Source of the DNA: Brevibacillus reuszeri
GTDB lineage: Bacteria > Bacillota > Bacilli > Brevibacillales > Brevibacillaceae
Assembly: GCF_002897295.1 (NCBI RefSeq)
Contig: NZ_BEXF01000011.1
Location: forward strand, 62,001-126,000
DNA: 64,000 nucleotides
Reading direction: 5' to 3'
Part shown: positions 53,779-61,941 of the stretch, piece by piece
Layout: the number at the start of each line of letters is the position of its first letter
Numbering within the stretch: position 1 is the first letter of the stretch
Notes under the pieces: generated by a model
What the model was told of the DNA's origin: nothing
Seen by the model: only the letters and a program-made list of their open reading frames with translations
The model's database searches: none
Program-made: the position numbers and the translations under genes

Positions 53779-55398
53779 TTATCCGTGACCGGCTGCTTGG
53801 AGAAAATAGGACGTGCTTTTTTGGATCATGCACTCTCTGCCTAGCGGTCCCCACGGGTCCCAATCCCGGCTGTCCGGGTAGTAGACTTGATTTTCCCGTA
53901 CCGCACGCAGCTCTCTCCATAGCGGGTTCTGCTCCAGTGCTGTCACATGACTCTGTTCGCTCCAGATCAAAATGATCCGCTCCGGGTCGAGCGCGAGCAG
54001 CTCGGAAAATGCATCTGCCTTGTAGCTGGCATGTGTCACGCGCGGATCAGGCTGGAAACCAAGCTTATGATAAAACAGGTCGGTCAAGGCATGCCCGTAA
54101 GCTCCGTACATGCGTATCTCGTCTCCGAGCACACGCAGAATCGTCCATCGTCCCTTGCGTGTAACGGAACTCAATGCATCTTTTGCCTGCTTTTCCACAG
54201 TATCAATATGCCGGATGATGCCCTCGGCAACGCACTCTTTGTGAAACATGGTTGCTATGTGCATTTGATACTCGTACCAATGCAAATAATCATTGAATAA
54301 AAGGGTTTGCGGCGTCTGCTTCCATTCGTCTGTATCCTCTCTTCCCTGCACATTCATTCTGACGATTACATCTGGAGACAGAGACATGATCTCCTGCGGG
54401 TCGATTGTCTGCTCGGCATTCAGCGCTTTTGTACCTCGCAATCGGTGGTGAAGATGCTGGGGAAAGCCTGATTCCGTTGTGTAGTAGTTGGGAAAGGACG
54501 GCGCTACAATCGGCTGAATTCCCATCGCCAGCAAATGATCCTGTAAAAACAGCTTGCTCACCACAGCAACACGCTGACCTGCTTGCTTCATGTATATATA
54601 CGGGGGCAGACCCTCCCGCTTTTTAAACAGGCGACTGAAGTAGAGCTCATCGGAAAAACCAACGCTACGCGCCACATCCTTGACACTATACTGGGAGGAG
54701 GCTAACAATTCCTTGGCCTGCTTCATCCGCAGATGAGTCAAATATTCGCTCGGTGTCATCCCTGTTGCTCGTTTAAAAGCACGACAATACGAGCTTGGCG
54801 TCATCTGGGCAATACGAGGCAAAATACCGACATCCAGCGGCTCCCGATAGTTTTTTTGCATGTAAGCAAGCGTCGCTTCCACTGATCCGATTCCTTTTTC
54901 CGCATGCTTTAGTTGCTCGGTATGGACGAAAGAGAGCAGCTCATAAAACAATAGCTGTCCGTGTAAAACAGAGGTGTAGTCCTGGTTGGAAATAGCCGCA
55001 GCCAGTTCCTCCAGCTTTGACAAAAGGGTAGCTGGCAAACTGATCGGAAACGTGATCGAATCCGTTCGTAAATCAGCAGTATGCAGCCCAGTTTTGGTAA
55101 TCTCCACGACCTGATGAGTTGGCTGCAAGGCTGCTTCCACATACGAAAGCACATAAAAGACTAAAGGCGCCTTTTCTGCTGTGAGCGCTTCTATTCTCAT
55201 CCCCGGGGTAAGCAGTACCGCTGTCCCCGAGCTGATCTCTCCCGTTTTTTCATTAATCGTAGCCGTTCCGCATCCCTCTGCCACATAGCACAGCACATGC
55301 GTGGGTACTCGTCGTGACGGCAAGCGAAAGCCTGCTTTCCAGCTATGCTTTTTTACCGATATAAGAAAATGCGACATTCTTTTATGATGGGCTGACAT
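53779..55398 (-). CDS. btr: AraC regulator fused to siderophore-binding domain (Btr-like)
   Basis: A 539-residue protein. Residues about 1-160 are a cupin-like AraC N-terminus and about 175-275 the AraC DNA-binding pair of helix-turn-helices (VKDVARSVGFSDELYFSRLFKK). Residues about 285-539 are a substrate-binding domain like FeuA, without signal peptide (VVSKLFLQDHLLAMGIQPIV). B. subtilis Btr has this architecture and activates siderophore uptake genes upon binding ferri-bacillibactin. The ATG at 55398 has GGAGGCG upstream; an in-frame GTG at 55404 overlaps it. It probably activates the adjacent uptake genes. Confidence 0.87.
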   Translation of the reverse strand: MSAHHKRMSHFLISVKKHSWKAGFRLPSRRVPTHVLCYVAEGCGTATINEKTGEISSGTAVLLTPGMRIEALTAEKAPLVFYVLSYVEAALQPTHQVVEITKTGLHTADLRTDSITFPISLPATLLSKLEELAAAISNQDYTSVLHGQLLFYELLSFVHTEQLKHAEKGIGSVEATLAYMQKNYREPLDVGILPRIAQMTPSSYCRAFKRATGMTPSEYLTHLRMKQAKELLASSQYSVKDVARSVGFSDELYFSRLFKKREGLPPYIYMKQAGQRVAVVSKLFLQDHLLAMGIQPIVAPSFPNYYTTESGFPQHLHHRLRGTKALNAEQTIDPQEIMSLSPDVIVRMNVQGREDTDEWKQTPQTLLFNDYLHWYEYQMHIATMFHKECVAEGIIRHIDTVEKQAKDALSSVTRKGRWTILRVLGDEIRMYGAYGHALTDLFYHKLGFQPDPRVTHASYKADAFSELLALDPERIILIWSEQSHVTALEQNPLWRELRAVRENQVYYPDSRDWDPWGPLGRECMIQKSTSYFLQAAGHG

Positions 55399-55443
55399 TG
55401 ACACGCCTCCTTGCGTTTCATGTAAACCATTGCTTCTAGAACA

Positions 55444-55491
55444 AGAAGAGTAGACAAGCGGATATAAGCTTCCTGGCTAGTCTACTCTTCT
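55444..55491 (-). terminator. Hairpin after the fused permease gene
   Basis: A perfect 12-bp stem (AGAAGAGTAGAC with GTCTACTCTTCT) and a 24-nt loop, followed on the minus strand by the weak run TTGTTCT. Likely terminator or 3' end stabiliser. Confidence 0.6.
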
Positions 55492-55515
55492 ATGATAGGA
55501 GTTGCGTATTTGTAT

Positions 55516-57603
55516 TTAGGAACCAGAACGAGTCGAGCGGAACATCAAGAGGAATAAATAAGGTGCCCCCAAGAGTGCTACGACAATTCCTGACGGGATA
55601 TCTTTTGGAATCAAAATGGTTCTACCAATTAAATCAGCTGCTGCCAGTAGCAAAGCACCGAGCAAGGCTGATATAACCACTGCCTTGCGATGATGTGAGC
55701 CAACGAGAATTCGCGCAGCATGTGGAGCGAGTAAACCGATAAAACCGACTGCCCCTACACTCGCTACTGCCAGAGAAGCGAGTAATACCGCAATCATCGC
55801 TACGTACAGTCTTGTGCGGCGAACGCGCAAACCGAGTCCCATCGAGCTCTCGTCATTAAAGGATAGCAAGTCTACGCGACGTCCCAGCCACCATGCCACT
55901 GGCAACAGCACGAGAAGCGCCGGCAGCAAGCGGCTTACTTCTACATAACCGCGACCATACGTGCTTCCCGCCATCCAAGCGAGGGCCGGGGCTGCCAAAA
56001 GCTGCGCCTGTACAATCAAAATATTAATGAAGGCTGCGCCTGCTGCAGCTACCGCAATCCCTACAAGGGTCAAAATGATAGGATTGAGCCCTCGTCTCCA
56101 CGATACGGCATATACAATCAAAGCAGAAGCAATCCCACCGACCAGGGCGCCAAGCGGCATCCAGTCAGACAAATGTGGAAAGACGAGCAAGAGCAAAATC
56201 GCTCCAACGCCAGCCCCACTTGTCACACCGACAATTTGTGGATCGGCAAGCGGATTGCGAACAGCACTTTGCATCATGCTGCCGCTCACTGCCAATGCGA
56301 CACCCGCCAATCCAGCCGTCAAGACTCGAGGCATCCGTAGCTCGAACAACAATTGGCGGTAAAGATCATTTCCTTGTCCCATAAAGATTGCCCAAACCTC
56401 TGACAACGGAATGTACATGTTTCCGCTCGCCAGGCTGATCATCCAGACGATAACCAAAAGAGCGCTGAACACCACAATCCAGACCGAATAATGGACCCGT
56501 GAACGCCAGCCGCCTACACTCATGGATGTGCCAGCTCCAGTGCCTGCACTCATTTTGCGAGAAACCCGCATCGCAAGCCAGATCAGCCAAGGTCCACCGA
56601 TTGCAGCGGTAATCGCACCCGCTGGAAGCTCGCCATACGCATTGACAAACGTCCGTGCGATCGTGTCTGAAGCAACGAGCAGTGCTGCACCCCAAATCGC
56701 ACTGACCGGCAGCAGCAAGCTATGTCTTGTCATTCCGGATAAGCGAACCAGATGTGGGGCAACAAGGCCAATAAAGCCGATAGGGCCGACAACACTGACG
56801 CTGACACACGTAACGAGAATCGCAATCAGCATGGCCAGCAGGCGTGTCTTGCCTACCTTTTGTCCCAGGGAGCGTGCCGTTTCTTCATTAAATGAAAGCA
56901 CGTCCAATTGCCTTGCCATCAGGCATCCGACAACAATTCCGCCAATGATGAGGGGCCAGCTAAATGCTACACCTGACCAGTCATTTTGTTTGAGGGAGCC
57001 TGAGCCCCATAAAAATATCCCTTGTGTCGTTTCTTCGTTAAATAAAATGATAGCACTCGTAAGCGAGGAGAAAACCAGCGTGACGATCATCCCGGACAGA
57101 GCTACACGAACAGGACTTCCTTTTCGTCCGCCTGCCATAAAGTAAACAGCAACCGCAGCGAGAATTCCTCCCGCCATGGCAAAGGGAAGCGGATATTGGT
57201 GCAAAATCGCAGGCCAGAAAACCATACCAAACACGACAAACAAGTAAGCACCGGCATTTACGCCCAGTGTCGTTTCAGAGGCAAGCGGGTTGCGAGTCAC
57301 GGTTTGCATCAAGGCACCCGATACGGCCAGCGCTGCCCCTGCCAATAGGCCCATGACGGTTCTTGGCAGCCTGACCCCGCGTATCAGCTGATGATCAGCA
57401 ATGTCTTGTGGGGAGATAATCGCCTGTACAACCGAGCGGAGCGAAATATCAGCCATGCCCTGTGTCAAGCTCACAAACGTCAGTATGAACAGGACCACTA
57501 GCCCTCCCACTAACATCCATAACGGCTTCCAGCCTCCTCTTGGAACAGAAGGGGCTGGATGAATGTCGGCTCGGGCTATCGTTTCACGCTTGGCGAGACT
57601 CAT
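55516..57603 (-). CDS. Fused double FecCD-type siderophore permease
   Basis: A 695-residue membrane protein made of two complete FecCD permease halves. Each half carries the family block: RLPRTVMGLLAGAALAVSG with TRNPLASETTLG in the first and RMPRVLTAGLAGVALAVSG with VRNPLADPQIVG in the second. Such fusions (as FhuB) form the whole channel from one chain. Its start overlaps the stop of the binding-protein gene by 4 bp. No ATPase gene is present in this cluster, so it must borrow a shared ATPase. Confidence 0.9.
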   Translation of the reverse strand: MSLAKRETIARADIHPAPSVPRGGWKPLWMLVGGLVVLFILTFVSLTQGMADISLRSVVQAIISPQDIADHQLIRGVRLPRTVMGLLAGAALAVSGALMQTVTRNPLASETTLGVNAGAYLFVVFGMVFWPAILHQYPLPFAMAGGILAAVAVYFMAGGRKGSPVRVALSGMIVTLVFSSLTSAIILFNEETTQGIFLWGSGSLKQNDWSGVAFSWPLIIGGIVVGCLMARQLDVLSFNEETARSLGQKVGKTRLLAMLIAILVTCVSVSVVGPIGFIGLVAPHLVRLSGMTRHSLLLPVSAIWGAALLVASDTIARTFVNAYGELPAGAITAAIGGPWLIWLAMRVSRKMSAGTGAGTSMSVGGWRSRVHYSVWIVVFSALLVIVWMISLASGNMYIPLSEVWAIFMGQGNDLYRQLLFELRMPRVLTAGLAGVALAVSGSMMQSAVRNPLADPQIVGVTSGAGVGAILLLLVFPHLSDWMPLGALVGGIASALIVYAVSWRRGLNPIILTLVGIAVAAAGAAFINILIVQAQLLAAPALAWMAGSTYGRGYVEVSRLLPALLVLLPVAWWLGRRVDLLSFNDESSMGLGLRVRRTRLYVAMIAVLLASLAVASVGAVGFIGLLAPHAARILVGSHHRKAVVISALLGALLLAAADLIGRTILIPKDIPSGIVVALLGAPYLFLLMFRSTRSGS

Positions 57604-58625
57604 TTCGTCAGCAGATCAGCTGCTTTTTTCGCCATAATTTCTGCTGACAATGGACCGCCGTAAGGCCACATGTCACCGCCCAATGCATAGATGCGATTTT
57701 CTTTTACAAAAGTGAGACCGTTCCATACTGGATTGTTCTTCAACTGATTTTCAATCACGTTATCATCATCCTGGATGATATGCAGGAAATTGGCATCCTG
57801 CAGGGCTGGAAGTGCTTCAACGTCTGTAGTCGTCATTCCGTTTTGCTCGAACTTCTTCGGTTTATAGGCATTGGTCAGACCGATGTGCTCCAGGATTTTC
57901 ACAGCTGTGGAGTTGTCGGTAGACAATCGGAATTCAACCGCATTCTGGTTGCTGTAGCCCATGGCGAGAACAAATGGAACCTTGTCTTTGCCTGCAGCAA
58001 CGATTTTTTCTTTGGCTTCGGCATACGTCTTGTCGAGGTTTTGCAAAACCTTGTCTGCCTCTTCCTTTTTCCCCACAATATCCGCAATTTCTTTAAAAGT
58101 ATCAATCATTTGGGAATACTGGTCACCCTGACCCTCTGGTGGGTTGGAATCATATGCGATCGTAGGTGCGATCTTGCTCAATTCATCGTAGTTTGCTTCT
58201 ACATTCCGTTTCAAACCGATGATCAAATCTGGCTTCAAAAGCATGATCGATTCCAGGTTCGGCGCAACACGACTGCCTACATCAACGACATCTGGAGCGA
58301 TTTCTACCGGAAGCTTCACCCACTTTTTCATGTTGGTAATATCCGCAATTCCTACAGGCTGTACACCAAGTGCCAACAAGTGCTCAGCGCTGCTCCATTC
58401 CAATGCTACGACTCGCTTGGGAACCCCTTTAATCGTAGTCTCACCCTTCAAGTGCTTAACCGTGCGGACCTGCTCTTCTCCCGCTTTACCTGCATCCGGC
58501 TGAGCTTGTGGCGCTGGCTGTGAGGACGAGCCTGCTTGTGTGCCTGTGCCAGTATTTCCGCACGCAGCAAGCAGCAGTAGTGCAGACAAGCATACTAGAA
58601 AAATTGGCAGCTTAACAAAACGCAT
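57600..58625 (-). CDS. Iron-siderophore binding lipoprotein
   Basis: A 341-residue binding protein of the same class as the one at 52618. Lipobox LLLAAC (Cys22). Characteristic blocks are VPKRVVALEWSSAEHLLALGVQPVG and NLESIMLLKPDLIIGL. A perfect Fur box lies about 90 bp upstream. It is coupled by overlap to the fused permease gene, so this pair should be one uptake unit; it differs clearly in sequence from the second receptor and probably has another ligand. Confidence 0.9.
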   Translation of the reverse strand: MRFVKLPIFLVCLSALLLLAACGNTGTGTQAGSSSQPAPQAQPDAGKAGEEQVRTVKHLKGETTIKGVPKRVVALEWSSAEHLLALGVQPVGIADITNMKKWVKLPVEIAPDVVDVGSRVAPNLESIMLLKPDLIIGLKRNVEANYDELSKIAPTIAYDSNPPEGQGDQYSQMIDTFKEIADIVGKKEEADKVLQNLDKTYAEAKEKIVAAGKDKVPFVLAMGYSNQNAVEFRLSTDNSTAVKILEHIGLTNAYKPKKFEQNGMTTTDVEALPALQDANFLHIIQDDDNVIENQLKNNPVWNGLTFVKENRIYALGGDMWPYGGPLSAEIMAKKAADLLTK

Positions 58626-58713
58626 GTAATGATCCCCCTTACTTTTTATCGATCTAAGCTACAGTGAGCGTGGCTGCTCACATGGAAATATGTACATGTC
58701 TTCCAAGGATTTA

Positions 58714-58733
58714 TGATAATGATTATCATTATC
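58714..58733. promoter_or_regulatory. Fur box, extended
   Basis: TGATAATGATTATCA is a perfect 7-1-7 Fur motif and is extended by TTATC to a GATAAT-type 19-bp box. It lies about 90 bp upstream of the binding-protein start. Confidence 0.9.
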
Positions 58734-58757
58734 TTTGTCAATGAGCAAAATGCAAAA

Positions 58758-58779
58758 AATCCCCCGAAATCGGAGGATT
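58758..58779 (-). terminator. Terminator of bceB
   Basis: On the minus strand AATCCTCCG pairs with CGGGGGATT (one G-T pair) and is followed by TTTTTGC. Confidence 0.8.
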
Positions 58780-58795
58780 CTTGTTTGATGCTTGA

Positions 58796-60676
58796 TTACA
58801 CTTCTTTTGGCAAAACGATTCCGCGATACAGTCTTACCGTAATAAGATAGTACAGTGCGTAGATCACCACGAAAATAACGGTTGGTACCCAAATATTTAC
58901 GTACGGCTCTAACAAGATAAACGAAAACATCTGCATGCCGACAAGCACATGTGTCAGTCCCATCAATGCCGGGAACAAGAACACGAAGAGCAGCTCTTTA
59001 TAGATGGAGCCCACCAGAAGTGACTTGCGTACGCCAATCTTTCTTAGCATGCTGTAACGGTCACGGTCACGTGTAGCACCAGACAAGATTTTAAACATCA
59101 GGCAGCTCGCCATCATCGCCAAAAACGCTACACCCAAGAAAAAGCCCATAAACATCGTCCCGCTGGTAAAAGCATAGACAGATTCGTAGGTGCCATATTT
59201 CGTCGTGAGATACACCTCGTCGTCCTCTGAGGCTGGCTTGATCTGCTCTTTTTGACGCTGATTCATTGCCTTGATGTCTTGCTTATATTTCAAAAAGTCA
59301 TCTACTTTGGCAATTACAACGGTGTGTTCATTCCCTTTTACACTCGCAAATGTTGCCTGATCCACGACACGCACCGGCTTGCCGTCATACATTCGGTAGC
59401 TGATCGTGAACTCCTGCGAGATCACTTGATACCATTCATCAGGCAGTTCTTCCAGCTTCTGCCCTGTCTTTTCATCTTTGTCTTCGTTCATCCCATACAG
59501 ATTTGCAGGGAGTGGTTCAGTAATTCGCTTAGGCTCTTTGTTTGGATCGTACTTCTGCATGTCGTTGGTAGAAATCAACGGCGGATGCGCCAATAAATCA
59601 TCCTTGACGTAATACACTGCATCCTCATTCACTTTGTAGCGATACGTATTTTGCTCCAGTACCGTCATCTTTTTCAGTGCTTCCTGATCCTCACTGACCG
59701 GATCATGTAAAGAGATATCATAGACATGCCCGACATTGGCAATCAAATCAACGTTTTTTTGGAAAGCAAGTCCGCCTGCCATCGCCCCTACCCCAAGAGC
59801 GATCAGCATAGCCACTGTACCGAGAATTTTGGTCAGGTTATTTACCCGAAAACGCAGCTGGGCAAAAGTAAAGGCATTCAAGCTCTGATCGTTCAGCTTT
59901 CGGTTTCGTTTCAATGCTTGCACCAATACAGGTAAAAGCGAGATAAATAGCAGATACGTCCCGATCGTTGTTGCGATCGCCCCTATCAGGAAACCTAGCA
60001 GCTGAAGAGTCATGATCTCTATCAATCCGTAGTAGCCGACCGCTACGAGAGCGACCCCTAGTATAGCTACCAGAATCGTCCCGAAGCCCTTTGCTTTTAC
60101 ATCGTCGGTTTGCTGTTCAGCGCGGATGAGATCCAGTTCCGTCGCACGTGCCAAGCGAACTGCATTGATCGTGGACGTCAATAGAAACAGCACCATGAAA
60201 AAGCCCCATGTCATCCATACCGAAGGCAGGTAAAACGGATAGTAGCCGTCTGCCGAAATCTCCAGCAAATTCATGAGCAGCACTCCAATTCCGCTCGACA
60301 ATGCAATCCCGACGATCGTACCGATCACGAGCGAAACAATCCCCATCGTCAATGTCTCTAAAAAGAGAATCTGGCTGATCTTTCCTTTTTTTGCCCCGAG
60401 CACCATGTACATTCCAAGCTCTTTGCGACGCAGCGAAAGCAAGAAGGAATTGGCGAAAAAGATATAAAAAATTGTGATCAGCGCGAGCAGAAATGCCCCG
60501 ACGTTAAAGACGATCTGAATCGATTTGATCACCGAATTTCCTTTGGTGAAGTCTGAATTCAACGCTAGAGTCTGGAACATGTAAAAGATCGAAATCGAGA
60601 TGACCAAGCCTACCAAGAGCACGAGGTAGTCTTTCATCATCTTTTTCATACTAGACAGTGATAGCTTTAGCAGCAT
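58796..60676 (-). CDS. bceB: BceB-type ABC permease for peptide antibiotic resistance
   Basis: A 626-residue permease with ten predicted spans, a FtsX domain near the N-terminus (LALITIFYIFFANSFLLSLRRKELGMYMVLG) and a second near the C-terminus. Between spans 7 and 8 lies a large extracytoplasmic domain of about 200 residues (about 310-510), the hallmark of BceB-like detoxification and sensory transporters. Substrates are antimicrobial peptides such as bacitracin. It follows bceA by 12 bp. No adjacent bceRS two-component genes. Confidence 0.87.
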   Translation of the reverse strand: MLLKLSLSSMKKMMKDYLVLLVGLVISISIFYMFQTLALNSDFTKGNSVIKSIQIVFNVGAFLLALITIFYIFFANSFLLSLRRKELGMYMVLGAKKGKISQILFLETLTMGIVSLVIGTIVGIALSSGIGVLLMNLLEISADGYYPFYLPSVWMTWGFFMVLFLLTSTINAVRLARATELDLIRAEQQTDDVKAKGFGTILVAILGVALVAVGYYGLIEIMTLQLLGFLIGAIATTIGTYLLFISLLPVLVQALKRNRKLNDQSLNAFTFAQLRFRVNNLTKILGTVAMLIALGVGAMAGGLAFQKNVDLIANVGHVYDISLHDPVSEDQEALKKMTVLEQNTYRYKVNEDAVYYVKDDLLAHPPLISTNDMQKYDPNKEPKRITEPLPANLYGMNEDKDEKTGQKLEELPDEWYQVISQEFTISYRMYDGKPVRVVDQATFASVKGNEHTVVIAKVDDFLKYKQDIKAMNQRQKEQIKPASEDDEVYLTTKYGTYESVYAFTSGTMFMGFFLGVAFLAMMASCLMFKILSGATRDRDRYSMLRKIGVRKSLLVGSIYKELLFVFLFPALMGLTHVLVGMQMFSFILLEPYVNIWVPTVIFVVIYALYYLITVRLYRGIVLPKEV

Positions 60677-60688
60677 CTTTTGCTCCTC

Positions 60689-61459
60689 CTAGCGCACATC
60701 ATGAGATGCACCAAGCTCAGCAAGGACATCCAGAATTTGTTTGAAAAATTGCTGACGATCTCCAGTACGATGAATTTCCGTGTACAGATTGCCGTCCTGA
60801 ATGAACAAGATACGTTTGCAATAGCTGGCACTGAATGCATCGTGGGTAACCATCATGATCGAGACCTGGTGATTTTCGTTCAAATCGGTCATTGTTTCGA
60901 GCAAGCTTTTTGCATTTTTGGAATCGAGTGCTCCCGTCGGCTCATCCGCCAATAAAATCGCTGGGTCATGCACCAGTGCACGAGCAGCAGCAGCACGTTG
61001 TTTTTGCCCGCCTGAAACCTGAACCGGATATTTTGTCAAAATTTCTTCGATGCCCAGTGTCTGTGCTACTTTCTTTACTTTGATCCCAATCTCTTTGGAA
61101 GAAACGCCTTGGAGCGAAAGCGGCAGGGCAATGTTCTCGTAGATCGACAGGTTTTCAAGCAGATTGAAATCCTGAAAAATGAACCCCAGCTTCTGCGACC
61201 GGAAATCAGCCAGCTGGTTTTGTTTCATTTGTGTAATGTTCGTGCCTGCAATCTGGATAAACCCACCTGTAGGCCGATCCAGTGTGGATATGACATTAAG
61301 CAGAGTCGTTTTCCCGGAACCCGACGGACCCATGATTCCGACGAACTCCCCTTTCTCAATTGTCAGCGAGACCCCTTTTAGTGCGTGGGATTGGCTTTCT
61401 CCCTTTTTTCCGTATACTTTCTGTACGTCTTTGACTTCTAGTACAGCTGCGCTCATCAT
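60689..61459 (-). CDS. bceA: BceA-type ABC transporter ATPase
   Basis: A 256-residue ATPase of the MacB/BceA class. Walker A GIMGPSGSGKTTLL, signature VSGGQKQRAAAARAL and Walker B ILLADEPTGALD are intact. It energises the permease at 58796. Tandem ATG codons at 61459 and 61456 share the site GGAGG. A TTAC-N5-GTAA element about 110 bp upstream could be bound by a BceR-type regulator. Confidence 0.92.
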   Translation of the reverse strand: MMSAAVLEVKDVQKVYGKKGESQSHALKGVSLTIEKGEFVGIMGPSGSGKTTLLNVISTLDRPTGGFIQIAGTNITQMKQNQLADFRSQKLGFIFQDFNLLENLSIYENIALPLSLQGVSSKEIGIKVKKVAQTLGIEEILTKYPVQVSGGQKQRAAAARALVHDPAILLADEPTGALDSKNAKSLLETMTDLNENHQVSIMMVTHDAFSASYCKRILFIQDGNLYTEIHRTGDRQQFFKQILDVLAELGASHDVR

Positions 61460-61553
61460 TTATCCTCCATTCGTTAGTAACATCCGATTGCCATCGTTGT
61501 TTCTCCTCGCTACTAAATGTACCGAGTTTTGAGTGGAGGTGCTATTGATCTAC

Positions 61554-61580
61554 CTTACAGTTTGCTTTACGTTTTGTAAG
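61554..61580 (-). promoter_or_regulatory. BceR-like operator candidate
   Basis: CTTACA (61554-61559) and TGTAAG (61575-61580) form a perfect inverted repeat. Within its right part, TTACGTTTTGTAA gives TTAC-N5-GTAA. BceR-type boxes are known to be TTAC/GTAA inverted repeats, but the spacing here is one base shorter than the consensus I recall. Confidence 0.4.
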
Positions 61581-61632
61581 ATTTGGGTGTTGGGGGAGAA
61601 AAGACGGGTAATGTTCAGGCTGTTGTGGTGGA

Positions 61633-61837
61633 GAGGAAAACGGAGAAAACGCTTCAGATTCTTGGAACACTAGCATGGGGGATTCACTGGACGTCTCCGT
61701 GAAAAAAGCGAAACCGCGTCCAAAGTAGACGGTTCGGGGGGCTTTTCAGAGGTGGACGCTCAAAGGCGTGTTTCTCTTTTTTCACTGCGCCTCGGTTCGT
61801 GTTCCAAAGATCTGGCGCTTATTTCTCCGTTTTCCTC
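61633..61837. repeat. Foldback element, copy 2 (longer)
   Basis: A 205-bp element that folds almost end to end. Outer pairs: GAGGAAAACGGAGAAA (61633-61648) with its perfect complement at 61822-61837. Middle pairs: 61655-61670 (CAGATTCTTGGAACAC) with 61799-61814, 14 of 16 positions. Inner pairs: GTGAAAAAAG-C-GAAAC with GTTTC-T-CTTTTTTCAC (61699-61714 with 61770-61785), and GCGTCCA (61716-61722) with TGGACGC (61753-61759). It shares long identical blocks with the element at 51124. The gap 61460-61941 contains only this element, the bceA upstream region and a terminator. Confidence 0.8.
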
Positions 61838-61902
61838 GGACCGTTTTGGGTGGTGTATCCGGCTTTTCTTTTGTAAGGTTGTCAGGAAGAGTAAAAGAAA
61901 CC

Positions 61903-61938
61903 AAGCCCTCCTGATGAACATGACTAACAGGAGGGCTT
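61903..61938 (-). terminator. Terminator of the MocR-type regulator gene
   Basis: A perfect 11-bp stem (AAGCCCTCCTG with CAGGAGGGCTT) just past the stop codon, followed on the minus strand by GGTTTCTTTT. Confidence 0.85.
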
Positions 61939-61941
61939 GTC

